Shown: in pieces, positions 15,107 through 21,877 of the stretch
How the letters are laid out: each line of letters opens with the position of its first letter
Position numbering within the stretch: position 1 is the stretch's first letter
Assembly: GCA_964606085.1 (NCBI GenBank)
Contig: CAZSFD010000087.1
Coordinates: forward strand, 1 to 21,877
Source of the DNA: CAIQJJ01 sp964606085
Lineage (GTDB): Bacteria; Chloroflexota; Anaerolineae; Anaerolineales; UBA4823
Direction: 5' to 3'
DNA length: 21,877 nucleotides
Made by a program: the position numbers and the translations under genes
Notes under the pieces: generated by a model
Databases searched by the model: none
Told to the model about the DNA's origin: nothing
The model's input: only the letters and a program-made list of their open reading frames with translations

Positions 15107-16144
15107 TCACCGCGAATACAGCTCGTGCTGCGGCGGGAAGGCCGGGAAGGCGGCGTGCGGCTCGCTTTGATACCAGTAGCCCACCGAGGCAATGTCATCG
15201 GTCAGTGGTTGGAATTTGCCGTGCGGCCACCAGCCGAGGGCCTGGATGGTCACTTTCAGGTTGGCACGGAAGCGAATGGGGTCCATCACGTGCCAGCGGT
15301 ATAAGCCGTGGCGCGGCATCTCGCCTTCGGATTTGCGGTAGAGCGGGTAGCCCAGGAAGGGCGTGGAGTACGTTTGGCCGTCGAAGCACCACGCCCCGCC
15401 GAAATAATCTTCGGTGCCGGTGCCGCAGATGGTGGGGTACTCGCCGTCGCCATCCATAAAGAATTTGATCTCGCCCTCGCCCCACCAGCCATTCGACATC
15501 TGCGACCAGGCCAGAAACGTGCCCACGTAATGCCCTTGGCCCGTGATGCCATCCAGAATGATGTGTTCGGGGACTTCGCGCGTGGTCAGCGAGCGGCGGA
15601 ATTGGGCGTGGAAGCGGGCGGCGTTTTCTGGCACATCGGTGAGGGTGTAGGTGATCTGGTAGAAGAAGCCTTCGATGGGGTGCGGGTGCAGGCTCTCGAT
15701 GGTGATTTTGGCCCGGCGGCTGAACGGCATGGGCCAGTAGGCATTGAAGCCACCCGATGGGTTGACCGCTACCGGCAGCGAGTTGACGTTGTAGCGCAAC
15801 CCGTGGCCGTTGGCGAAGAAATCACCCAGGGGGGTCTCCACCGAGGGGGTGGGTTCATCGTCCCAATAGATGCGCAGGACGGTTTCGCGGTAGGCCCTGG
15901 GGTCTACGGTGATCCAGATGTGCTGGATCACGCCCGGCCCGGCCACATCCATGAGGGTGGTGGTTTCGCCAGGCGGCAGGGTGATGCACGGACGCACCTT
16001 CCAGCTTTTGCCCAGCATCGAGGCGGGGTGGTTGGCATCGGGAACGGCCTTTGCACCACCGCCGCGCTCACCGAGCGGGTTTTCGGCGGAGATGGAGCGG
16101 GTTTCGGCGTCAGAAAGCAGGAACAGGTTAGCGAGGTTAAACAT
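15107..16144 (-). CDS. DUF2961 / GH172 family glycoside hydrolase
   Basis: The protein has 345 residues. It has the DUF2961 hallmarks: SAENPLGERGGGAK near the N-terminus, GPGVIQHIWITVD (69-81), LRIYWDDEPTPSVETPLGDFF (89-110), and the active-site region with GEGE (222-225) and TGTEDYFGGAW (242-252). Glu223 and Glu245 line up with the two catalytic carboxylates known in GH172. The family includes alpha-D-fructofuranosidase and D-arabinofuranosidase activities and often forms trimers or hexamers. No signal peptide is visible. It lies 60 bases after the small zinc-ribbon gene at the end of a minus-strand run. Exact substrate unknown. Confidence 0.92.
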   Translation of the reverse strand: MFNLANLFLLSDAETRSISAENPLGERGGGAKAVPDANHPASMLGKSWKVRPCITLPPGETTTLMDVAGPGVIQHIWITVDPRAYRETVLRIYWDDEPTPSVETPLGDFFANGHGLRYNVNSLPVAVNPSGGFNAYWPMPFSRRAKITIESLHPHPIEGFFYQITYTLTDVPENAARFHAQFRRSLTTREVPEHIILDGITGQGHYVGTFLAWSQMSNGWWGEGEIKFFMDGDGEYPTICGTGTEDYFGGAWCFDGQTYSTPFLGYPLYRKSEGEMPRHGLYRWHVMDPIRFRANLKVTIQALGWWPHGKFQPLTDDIASVGYWYQSEPHAAFPAFPPQHELYSR

Positions 16145-16204
16145 GCAGAGCTCCTTTTGGTGATCACGGAATACACAGGATACAACAATTTTTCACACAG
16201 GTTC

Positions 16205-16450
16205 TTACGGAGATGTTTTGCGTTGAACAACATGCCAACTCGTTTTGCCGCACTGCGGGCAGCGCATCCATCGGCGCGGGTTGCCAACGGCCTTCCAGCG
16301 GATGCCGCCCAAGTCCCAGATCGAGCGCTCGTGGCCGCAAACATCGCAGTGAGCCACCCAGCGGCGCGATTCGGCTTCCATGTCGGCGGCCCAAGAACGA
16401 GGAACAAGCAATGTGAACAGTTTTTGGAGTGCGTTCATTCGATCTTTCAT
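16205..16450 (-). CDS. Small zinc-ribbon protein
   Basis: The protein has 81 residues, starting in an ATGA overlap with the stop of the kinase gene, so translation is probably coupled. CDVC (35-38) and CPQC (64-67) form a four-cysteine zinc ribbon; the N-terminal third is a basic amphipathic helix with LFTLLVP. The function is unknown. Its Trp-rich spacer (IWDLGGIRWKAVG) is a recognisable feature for searches. Confidence 0.75.
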   Translation of the reverse strand: MKDRMNALQKLFTLLVPRSWAADMEAESRRWVAHCDVCGHERSIWDLGGIRWKAVGNPRRWMRCPQCGKTSWHVVQRKTSP

Positions 16451-16983
16451 TGGTCATCCTCTCCATTTTCTGTAAGCAATGATGGATTGGTGATAAACGC
16501 AATCACCCACGCCAGGTTATCTTCGACTGGCAAGACACCATCTACGCACAACGCGCTGCCCGGCGGCCACGGCTGGAAAGCCTTGCGCTGCTGCTGAATG
16601 CGTTCCCACGAAGCCACGCCATCTTCTGGCGCGGCTTCGGCCAGGCGACGCTCGACGCGTGCGCGCCAGATGGCCTCATCTGAAAGATAAGTGTAAATTG
16701 GGCGGTAGGCGGCCTGATAACGGGCCGCAATCTGCTGCGCCAGTTGACGGTCATCGCCCATGAAGACCGAATCGATCACGACACTGACGCCCAGTTCAAG
16801 CTGCACTTCCGCCAGATTCAGCAGGATTTGGATCATGGTATCCCAGAAGGGATCGGCCCGTTCCCGCATGGCAAGCGGGATGAACCCTACCACATCGTCA
16901 ATGCGCAGCAGCGGCCAGCGCAACTGCGCCGCTACCCGGTTTGCCAGCGTGCTTTTGCCCGTTCCGGGCAGGCCAGAGAAGAT
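16447..16983 (-). CDS. P-loop small-molecule kinase, no canonical start codon
   Basis: The open frame begins immediately after the GTPase gene's TAG with IFSGLPGTGKSTLANRV, a Walker A motif, and continues RWPLLRIDDVVG, then LGVSVVIDSVF as the second core strand, and an R-x-E-R-R lid-like segment (ARVERRL). It resembles AAA_33-type ATP-dependent kinases that phosphorylate small molecules or nucleosides. The first canonical initiators come after the P-loop: TTG at 16923 would delete it. The codon after TAG is ATC, with AGGTGG eight bases upstream. Options are ATC initiation, readthrough of TAG, or loss of the real N-terminus (about five to ten residues). The product is therefore 178 residues at most. 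Its stop overlaps the next gene by ATGA. Confidence 0.65.
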   Translation of the reverse strand: MFSGLPGTGKSTLANRVAAQLRWPLLRIDDVVGFIPLAMRERADPFWDTMIQILLNLAEVQLELGVSVVIDSVFMGDDRQLAQQIAARYQAAYRPIYTYLSDEAIWRARVERRLAEAAPEDGVASWERIQQQRKAFQPWPPGSALCVDGVLPVEDNLAWVIAFITNPSLLTENGEDDQ

Positions 16984-18708
16984 CTACGCTTCCACCTGCG
17001 CCCGCAGCCGACCCAACTCGTCCTGCAACGACTCCATCTCAGCTTCGGCGGCTTCGAGCTTGCCGCCCTCGGCGCGCACGAAGCGCGTGTAAGGGCCGAT
17101 GGCGGCGCGGATATTGTTCAGGCTGCGCTGAATTTCGCCATCAAACTGGCGGGTGAGGGCAGAAATGATGTTCTGGCGCATCAGCGCCACGCGTTCGTGC
17201 ATCTCGCGGCGGGCCTGGCGGCGCTTGGCTGGCAAAATAAAAATGCCCAACAGCGCCAGCACGCTCGCCATCACGATGCCGGTCACGTCCACGGCCATCG
17301 TCGTCGCCAGGGCAGTCACAATCACCCCCAGGCTGACCGCGCCCACTTCCAGCACTGCCGTGGCCGCCACCGCCGAACGCACGCCATCGGCGATCTGCGC
17401 CGCCTGGCGGGCCTTGTCGTATTGCTCTACGGCCCGGCTGGTCTCGCGGCCCACACCTTCGATCAGGCGCTCGCGCTCCAGGTGGAAGGCCGCCACGTCG
17501 CTGCCGCCCACGATGCGGTCTTTGTACTGCTGGCGGCGTTCGGCCAGGTGGTCGGTCACGGCCTGCCATTGGCGCAGGTCGGCCTCCACCAGCCAGTCAA
17601 TCAACTCGGCCACGCGGCTTTCCAGGCGCTGCGGCACATCGGCCACCACCAGGCGCTCGAACTCGTGCTGGATGATTTCCTTGCGCACCAGGTCGAACAG
17701 CCTGCCCAGGCGGATCACGTCGTCGAAGAACAGATCGCCGCGCTGCTCCATTTCGTAGAGAATTTTTTCCACGTCTGATAGGCGGAAGGCGAAATCGCGG
17801 CGCATATCGCTGGCGTAGATTTCCAACTGGCGTTCGACATCTTCGAGGGTGGCGAAATCTTCAGACAGCAGGGCCAGGCGTTCCCCAATGATCCCCCGGT
17901 AGCGTGCTACCAGGCGCTCGCCCACGCCGATGGGGTTGAGGAACTTCAGGCGCAGCCGGCTGCCTTCATCGAGATTCTGCTGGATGTAGCTTTCGAGCGC
18001 TTCGAAGCGGCTGCCGGCCCACAACTGCGGCTGGCCCTGTTTGGCCTGCATGGCCTGGCGGGCGCTGACGGGGAAAATATCGGGCGTGATGCCGAGCAGG
18101 CTGCGGGCGTTGTCGCGGATGAAGGTGACAATTTCGTTCAGGTCGGCTTCGCTTTGCAACAGGTCGGCCTTGTTCAGCACGATCACCACTTTCTTGCCCC
18201 AATCACGAATTTGCTCCAGGAAGGCGCGTTCGCTCTCTGAGAAGGGCCGGTCTGCCGAGGTGACGAACAGCACCAGGTCGGCGCGCGGCACAAACTGGTT
18301 GGTGATCAACTCATGTTCGCGCACGATGGCATTCGTGCCGGGCGTATCTACGATGGACAGGTTTTCGAGCAGCGCTACGGGGGCGGTAAGCACGTGCAGG
18401 TGTTCGCTTTCGACCAGGCGCTCCGTTTCCTCGCCATAGCGCAGCACATTCACCCGCGTAGTGGTCGGCGTGACGCCTTCCTTCAAAATGGACTGCCCGA
18501 TCAGGGCGTTGATGAAGGCGCTCTTGCCAGCGTTGAACTCGCCCACGACCACCAGCAGGAAGAAATCATCCAGTTGGGCGATGGAGTTCGCCAGGGCTTG
18601 CTGGTCTTCCTCGGTGGCACCGAACTTCGCCAGCGCCACACGCAGGTCGGTGAGCAAGGCGCGTTCTTCGTTGAGCAGGGCCTGTTGGGGATGGGTGAGT
18701 AGCTGCAT
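16984..18708 (-). CDS. Bacterial dynamin-like GTPase
   Basis: The protein has 574 residues from ATG 18708, chosen because TAGGAG lies about 8 bases upstream. The GTPase domain has G1 GEFNAGKS (56-63), G2 threonines in TPTTTRVNVL (80-89), G3 DTPG (121-124) and G4 NKAD (179-182). Long helical stalk segments follow. A hydrophobic stretch (about 446-492) is likely the membrane-insertion paddle or hairpin, and the last 30 residues form a charged coiled coil. Such proteins bind and remodel membranes in bacteria; some take part in membrane repair or phage defence. It begins 22 bases after the upstream epimerase gene. The downstream kinase frame continues directly after its TAG. Confidence 0.93.
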   Translation of the reverse strand: MQLLTHPQQALLNEERALLTDLRVALAKFGATEEDQQALANSIAQLDDFFLLVVVGEFNAGKSAFINALIGQSILKEGVTPTTTRVNVLRYGEETERLVESEHLHVLTAPVALLENLSIVDTPGTNAIVREHELITNQFVPRADLVLFVTSADRPFSESERAFLEQIRDWGKKVVIVLNKADLLQSEADLNEIVTFIRDNARSLLGITPDIFPVSARQAMQAKQGQPQLWAGSRFEALESYIQQNLDEGSRLRLKFLNPIGVGERLVARYRGIIGERLALLSEDFATLEDVERQLEIYASDMRRDFAFRLSDVEKILYEMEQRGDLFFDDVIRLGRLFDLVRKEIIQHEFERLVVADVPQRLESRVAELIDWLVEADLRQWQAVTDHLAERRQQYKDRIVGGSDVAAFHLERERLIEGVGRETSRAVEQYDKARQAAQIADGVRSAVAATAVLEVGAVSLGVIVTALATTMAVDVTGIVMASVLALLGIFILPAKRRQARREMHERVALMRQNIISALTRQFDGEIQRSLNNIRAAIGPYTRFVRAEGGKLEAAEAEMESLQDELGRLRAQVEA

Positions 18709-18723
18709 GGAGGCGCTCCTAAG

Positions 18724-18741
18724 GGCAAACTTAAGTTTGCC
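18724..18741. repeat. Perfect 18-base palindrome GGCAAACTTAAGTTTGCC
   Basis: It overlaps the stop of the epimerase gene and lies just upstream of the GTPase gene's ribosome binding site. It could be an operator or a short dispersed repeat; it resembles the GGGCAAGTT hairpin at 19635-19658 at the other end of the same epimerase gene. Confidence 0.55.
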
Positions 18742-19618
18742 GCACATAACCCGCTTCGGGGTCGAACTGGCTATATTTCGGCTGCCAACCGAGAACCTGT
18801 TTGGCGGCATCGCAATTCACCAGGCTGACGAACTCGCCGCGCGCCAGGTAGGTCTCTTTGGCAATCTTTGGCCAGGGCAGGTGGGCAAAATGCTTTTCGA
18901 CGATCTCGGCGGAAGGCGTGTGACTGCGGTTGTCGTCGGCGGTGAGCAGGAAGGCGCGATGCCCCGTCACTTCGGCAGTCAGGCTGAGCAGGGCGGCTTC
19001 GGCCACGTCGCGCACGTCTACATACGACCAGAAATCGCTGATGCTGCTTTCGAGCTTGAATTGCTCAGGCATCCACTCCCACCACGGCCAGCGGGAAGGC
19101 CCCGGATACGTGACCAACGTGGGCCGCAGGCTGATGGCGCTGAACCCGCCCCGCGCAGCGAAGGCGGCGCACAGCTCCTCGCCAATGTGTTTGGTGAGCG
19201 AATAATTCTGGATGTTGAAGTGCGGCACGTCATCGTCGAGCGGCAGGTACAGGCCGGGGTGGTTCTGCTCCGCCTGGCCGAGGGCGTTGATGCTCGAAAA
19301 GCTGACCACACGCTTCACGCCCGCTTCTTGCGCGGCCAGCAGCAGGTTATACGTCCCCCGCAGGTTGACATCCAACACCTGGTCGTCCATCCTTTCCATA
19401 TCGTAGGGGATCGCCGCCAGATGGATGACCGCCTCCATGCCGTGGACGCAGCGGCGCACCCACGGCAGGTCGCGCACATCGCCGGCAAGGTATTCGTAAT
19501 CGTTTTGCTTCGCTTGGGCGGTGACATCGAGGGCGCGCACGTTGTGGCCAGCTTCGAGAAGCCGCTTGACCACCCAACTGCCAATGCCGCCGGTGCTGCC
19601 TGTGACCAATATGTTCAT
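18731..19618 (-). CDS. NAD-dependent epimerase/dehydratase (extended SDR)
   Basis: The protein has 295 residues. It has the N-terminal nucleotide-binding motif TGSTGGIG (6-13), acidic D31 after strand 2 pointing to NAD rather than NADP, SFSSINALG (107-114) with the catalytic Ser, and Y139-x3-K143 in YSLTKHIGE. The length and motifs fit sugar-nucleotide epimerases/dehydratases or uronate dehydrogenases. AAGGAG lies just before ATG 19618. It is the first gene of the minus-strand run ending with the GH172 enzyme. Confidence 0.92.
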   Translation of the reverse strand: MNILVTGSTGGIGSWVVKRLLEAGHNVRALDVTAQAKQNDYEYLAGDVRDLPWVRRCVHGMEAVIHLAAIPYDMERMDDQVLDVNLRGTYNLLLAAQEAGVKRVVSFSSINALGQAEQNHPGLYLPLDDDVPHFNIQNYSLTKHIGEELCAAFAARGGFSAISLRPTLVTYPGPSRWPWWEWMPEQFKLESSISDFWSYVDVRDVAEAALLSLTAEVTGHRAFLLTADDNRSHTPSAEIVEKHFAHLPWPKIAKETYLARGEFVSLVNCDAAKQVLGWQPKYSQFDPEAGYVRQT

Positions 19619-19634
19619 GGTTTTCTCCTTGTGC

Positions 19635-19658
19635 AGGGCAAGTTGCCTAACTTGCCCT
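19635..19658. repeat. Inverted repeat AGGGCAAGTT with 4-base loop
   Basis: Perfect 10-bp arms (19635-19644 and 19649-19658) flank GCCT. It lies 17 bases upstream of the epimerase start. As RNA it would form a hairpin in the leader just before the ribosome binding site, so it may affect translation; a dispersed repeat is as likely. Confidence 0.55.
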
Positions 19659-19731
19659 ACAAAATCTTACTCAAAATATACGCCGCCTTGCTCCAATTGC
19701 GAGCTTGTTCTTCATACATGGTTGAGTTCAT
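19657..19731 (-). CDS. Possible 24-residue leader peptide upstream of the epimerase
   Basis: The sequence is MNSTMYEEQARNWSKAAYIL followed by SKIL and TAG. The stop lies in the hairpin 19635-19658. A -10-like TATAAT (19777-19782, minus strand) stands about 45 bases upstream, and AAAGGGA lies before the ATG, so it could be expressed. It is too short to trust and has no recognisable motif. Confidence 0.25.
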   Translation of the reverse strand: MNSTMYEEQARNWSKAAYILSKIL

Positions 19732-19776
19732 AGATGGATTCCCTTTTGTTATCTCTGGCATCGTGTCTGTGGCGTG

Positions 19777-19782
19777 ATTATA
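19777..19782 (-). promoter_or_regulatory. Candidate -10 element for the epimerase-GTPase run
   Basis: A perfect TATAAT on the minus strand, in the 279-base gap between the divergent epimerase and phosphatase-fusion genes. The position is right for transcribing the epimerase run, but the -35 region at the usual spacing is poor. The rest of this gap shows nothing else definite. Confidence 0.35.
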
Positions 19783-19897
19783 CCGAATGCCAACTATCCT
19801 GGTTGGTGGAAAACCAACGTGGCGATTGTCGCCGGCCTCTTTCCGTGCTAAGATCGGATTATCTGCCAACCGCCAATGCCACCCCAATTGCACTCCG

Positions 19898-20827
19898 ATG
19901 AACACCCACGACATCTTCAACGGCCTTCCCGTCAACGACCACATCCTCACGGGCGGCCAACCAACCGCCGAACAACTACAAGCCGCCGCCACTGAGGGCT
20001 TTCAGGCAGTGATCAATCTTGCTGGCCCAGGGGCCAGCCGCACGCTGGAGGGCGAAGCCGAACTCGTCCGCGCCCTCGGCATGACCTACCTCCACATCCC
20101 GGTAGATTGGGAAAACCCCACGCCCGGCGATTTCGCCGCTTTCGAGCGCGCCCTGCGCTTCGTGGCCGATGCCAAAACGCTGTTGCATTGCGCCGCCAAC
20201 TATCGCGTGACAGCCTTCTATTCCTTGTATGCCCAAAAACACCTGGGCTGGTCAGCCGCCCAGGCGCATCAATTCCGAGCGCAGGTCTGGGACGTGGGTG
20301 AGTATCCCGTTTGGGAGCGCTTCATCGCCCAGATCGGTGCGACGATTCAACAAAAGGAGAGCAATCCAATGGACGAAACCCAATCCGAAATCCCCGTTCC
20401 CGCGATGATCGAAACGATTGAAGTGGAACAACCCACCGCCCTCGAAGCCGAAAGCACGCCGCCCGACGATCAAACCATCCACGATACCCTGGCGTTAGGC
20501 GTCTCTGCCGGCAATGACGCCCACATCAGCGACAGCCTGATCCTGGGCGGTGTGGTGGCCGGCCACGACGCATCCCTTTCAGATGGCGGCGCGTTTACGG
20601 TGGTGGCCGGCGCAGACCTGCAACTGGAAGATGGCGGCGCATTGGTCGCCGTCGTCGGCGGCGATACGCACGTGAAAGATGGCGGCATCGGCATCTTAAT
20701 CGGCGGTGGCGATGTTCACCTGGCCGAAGGCAGCCAGGTGTTGATGACCTCGCAGCAGGCCGTCATCATCGGCCTGGTGGCCGGCGCAGTGCTGACGCTG
20801 CTCAGCCTGATCTTGCGCAGAAAATAA
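19898..20827 (+). CDS. Phosphatase-like domain fused to beta-helix repeats and C-terminal membrane anchor
   Basis: The fusion has 309 residues from ATG 19898. Residues 1-155 form a dual-specificity/tyrosine-phosphatase-like domain, with LTGGQPTAEQL, then VINLAGPG and LLHCAANYRVTAF; Cys98 and Arg103 are the candidate P-loop, spaced CX4R instead of CX5R. After residue 158 comes an acidic linker (about 158-200), then five near-identical 16-17 residue units (VVAGHDASLSDGG-like, about 208-285) that should stack as a beta-helix, and a final hydrophobic helix QAVIIGLVAGAVLTLLSLIL followed by RRK, a tail anchor. M158 has its own strong ribosome binding site, so a 152-residue repeat-anchor protein may also be made. 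The gene ends at a bidirectional terminator. Confidence 0.75.
   Translation: MNTHDIFNGLPVNDHILTGGQPTAEQLQAAATEGFQAVINLAGPGASRTLEGEAELVRALGMTYLHIPVDWENPTPGDFAAFERALRFVADAKTLLHCAANYRVTAFYSLYAQKHLGWSAAQAHQFRAQVWDVGEYPVWERFIAQIGATIQQKESNPMDETQSEIPVPAMIETIEVEQPTALEAESTPPDDQTIHDTLALGVSAGNDAHISDSLILGGVVAGHDASLSDGGAFTVVAGADLQLEDGGALVAVVGGDTHVKDGGIGILIGGGDVHLAEGSQVLMTSQQAVIIGLVAGAVLTLLSLILRRK
20354..20359 (+). promoter_or_regulatory. Internal ribosome binding site before in-frame ATG 20369
   Basis: AAGGAG stands nine bases before ATG 20369, inside the open frame of the phosphatase fusion, exactly at the border between the phosphatase domain and the acidic linker. The upstream start at 19898 has no comparable signal. 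It suggests either two products or a recent fusion of two adjacent genes. Confidence 0.6.
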
Positions 20828-20845
20828 AGGCTTGGCTGCAAACAC

Positions 20846-20884
20846 AAACGCCCGCCAGAATTTATCTGGCGGGCGTTTCGTTTC
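20846..20884. terminator. Bidirectional intrinsic terminator
   Basis: Arms 20846-20859 and 20865-20878 form a perfect 14-bp GC-rich stem with a 5-base loop ATTTA. T-rich sequence follows on the plus strand (CGTTTCTTT), and CGTTTGTGTTTG lies on the minus strand. It sits between two convergent genes and should stop both. Confidence 0.9.
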
Positions 20885-20898
20885 TTTCCAACAGGCCA

Positions 20899-21720
20899 TC
20901 ACAGATAATCATCGGCGCTGTCTTGCGGTTCGTAGCCGACCACGGCGCGGGGGTGCTGGATGTCTACAAAGTTATAGCGGTTGTTCGATTGCCCAAAGAA
21001 GACGTCGAAGCGCAGGCTTTCGGGCGCAAGGATGCAGCGCTCCACCAATTGGACGATGTCACGCTGGCTGCACCACAACAGCTTCCCACCGCGGCCGCGC
21101 GGCCGGTCGTCATCGGTCACCCAACCGATGCGGATGACGATGCACGACATCTTATGAACGTGGGCATACAGGTGGGCCAGCGATTCGCCAAAGACCTTGC
21201 TGCTGGCGTAGTAGGTGGTGGAGCGGGTGGGTTCGTCGTGGCGGATGGGGCGCCATTCTTCAGGTGGCACGTTTTCGATCCCTTTGGCGAAAGCCGACTG
21301 ATAAAACTCGTCGTTGAAATAGCCGAAAACGACCATGTTCGTGCTGGCATAGATCACCCGTTTCACCCCGGCCAGGCGGCTGGCCTCGAACAGGTTGTAC
21401 GCGCCGATGATGTTGCTTTGCAGCACCGTTTCCCAGGGCGCGTCGCCATCGGGGCTGGCCGCCATGTGGACGATCACGTCCATGCCTTCCACCATGCGCC
21501 GCACCGCCTCGAAATCAGACATATCGGCCAGGCGCATCTTCTCTTCGGGGATGGGTGTAAACGGCATCGTCTGCACGCGTACAGATGGCTGTAAACGCCG
21601 CGCCGAGCCGTAGGCATCGTAGCGTTCAGGCTGTTTTGCCAGGTGTGCGTACACCAGGTTGCCGATCAGCCCGTAGGCTCCGGTGGTCAGCACTTTGAGC
21701 GGGGAGGGTGGGTTCGTCAT
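20899..21720 (-). CDS. NAD-dependent epimerase/dehydrogenase (uronate-dehydrogenase-like SDR)
   Basis: The protein has 273 residues from ATG 21720, with AGAGGA upstream; a TTG one codon earlier is possible. The Rossmann motif is TGAYGLIG (13-20), followed by DVIVHMAASPDGDAPWE (81-97), YASTNMVVFG with the catalytic Ser/Thr, and Y171-x3-K175 in YYASSKVFGE. The AAxPxxxxPWExVLxxNI pattern is typical of uronate dehydrogenase-like SDRs that oxidise hexuronates with NAD. A sugar epimerase is the alternative. Its 3' end faces the terminator shared with the phosphatase-fusion gene. Confidence 0.9.
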   Translation of the reverse strand: MTNPPSPLKVLTTGAYGLIGNLVYAHLAKQPERYDAYGSARRLQPSVRVQTMPFTPIPEEKMRLADMSDFEAVRRMVEGMDVIVHMAASPDGDAPWETVLQSNIIGAYNLFEASRLAGVKRVIYASTNMVVFGYFNDEFYQSAFAKGIENVPPEEWRPIRHDEPTRSTTYYASSKVFGESLAHLYAHVHKMSCIVIRIGWVTDDDRPRGRGGKLLWCSQRDIVQLVERCILAPESLRFDVFFGQSNNRYNFVDIQHPRAVVGYEPQDSADDYL

Positions 21721-21731
21721 CAAAATTTCCT

Positions 21732-21877
21732 CTAAGCAGTAATACCCAGAATAAGCACGGGAATGTCAATATCTGATTTGCCGCGATGCTCTAAATCCCA
21801 CACAAATTGCTCGAAATAAGATACAGTAGGTGCATAAACCACATACAAGTTTGTCAGACAATCTGTGATTTGGCCTG
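21732..21877 (-). CDS. C-terminal end of an unidentified gene, cut by window edge
   Basis: On the minus strand one frame is open from the window end to TAG 21734-21732, giving 47 residues ending DIPVLILGITA. The stop lies 11 bases upstream of the SDR start, a normal operon spacing. It is AT-rich compared with the SDR gene. Too little is visible to name it. Confidence 0.5.
   Translation of the reverse strand, partial: GQITDCLTNLYVVYAPTVSYFEQFVWDLEHRGKSDIDIPVLILGITA

Noticed and set aside
15308..16597. Plus-strand open frame of 429 codons opposite the GH172 and zinc-ribbon genes
   Set aside because: It runs across two recognised minus-strand genes and has no domain pattern of its own.
18461..19777. 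Plus-strand open frame of 438 codons opposite the epimerase and GTPase genes
   Set aside because: Antisense to clear SDR and GTPase motifs; no motif in its own translation.
19802..19819. Small GTTGG...CCAAC inverted repeat upstream of the phosphatase fusion
   Set aside because: A 5-bp arm is within what chance gives in this length of DNA.

Overview
The window looks like a GC-rich chromosomal contig from an uncultured bacterium. Chloroflexota, class Anaerolineae, is my best guess. It rests on overall gene style and on short palindromic filler repeats (ATTGCTGATT-type and GTGAAACGTG-type) of a kind I associate with those genomes. This is inference; no rRNA or marker tree is available here.

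Layout. (1) 1-3382, plus strand: a more AT-rich restriction-modification pair (5'-truncated adenine/cytosine-N4 DNA methyltransferase plus a type II endonuclease candidate). ATGA start/stop overlaps join it to a GC-rich class I methyltransferase and then to a frameshifted membrane M50-like metallopeptidase gene; a MazG-type pyrophosphohydrolase follows. (2) 3469-6720, plus: carB, carrying two in-frame insertions of palindromic repeat DNA. (3) 6753-13401, minus: the most interesting block. A sulfatase gene is followed 30 nt downstream by a 1074-residue protein containing at least three RAMP (Cas7-like) modules and a long helical segment, then by an unrecognised zinc-ribbon protein and a Cas6-like RNA endonuclease. 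A 26-bp perfect-in-RNA hairpin lies between the giant RAMP gene and the other two. No cas10, cas1, cas2, other cas gene or CRISPR array is seen in the window, about 6.7 kb to one side and 9.9 kb to the other. (4) 13498-15075, plus: an AT-rich GT-C type membrane glycosyltransferase. (5) 15107-19618, minus: a tight run of SDR epimerase, bacterial dynamin-like GTPase, P-loop kinase (separated from the GTPase only by an in-frame TAG), small zinc-ribbon protein and a DUF2961/GH172 glycosidase. (6) 19898-20827, plus: a tyrosine-phosphatase-like domain fused in frame to a beta-helix repeat and C-terminal membrane anchor, with a strong internal ribosome binding site. It ends at a bidirectional terminator facing a second SDR gene (20899-21720, minus). 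The 3' end of one more minus-strand gene reaches the window edge.

How the genes may work together. The giant RAMP protein, the zinc-ribbon protein and Cas6 form a candidate compact, Cas10-less, type III-like RNA-guided module. Cas6 would mature guides and the fused RAMP protein would act as a single-chain effector, in the manner of but not obviously the same as type III-E gRAMP/Cas7-11. The sulfatase, GH172 enzyme, two SDR sugar epimerase/dehydrogenases and the glycosyltransferase suggest a carbohydrate-processing neighbourhood. The restriction-modification genes look like an acquired defence insert.
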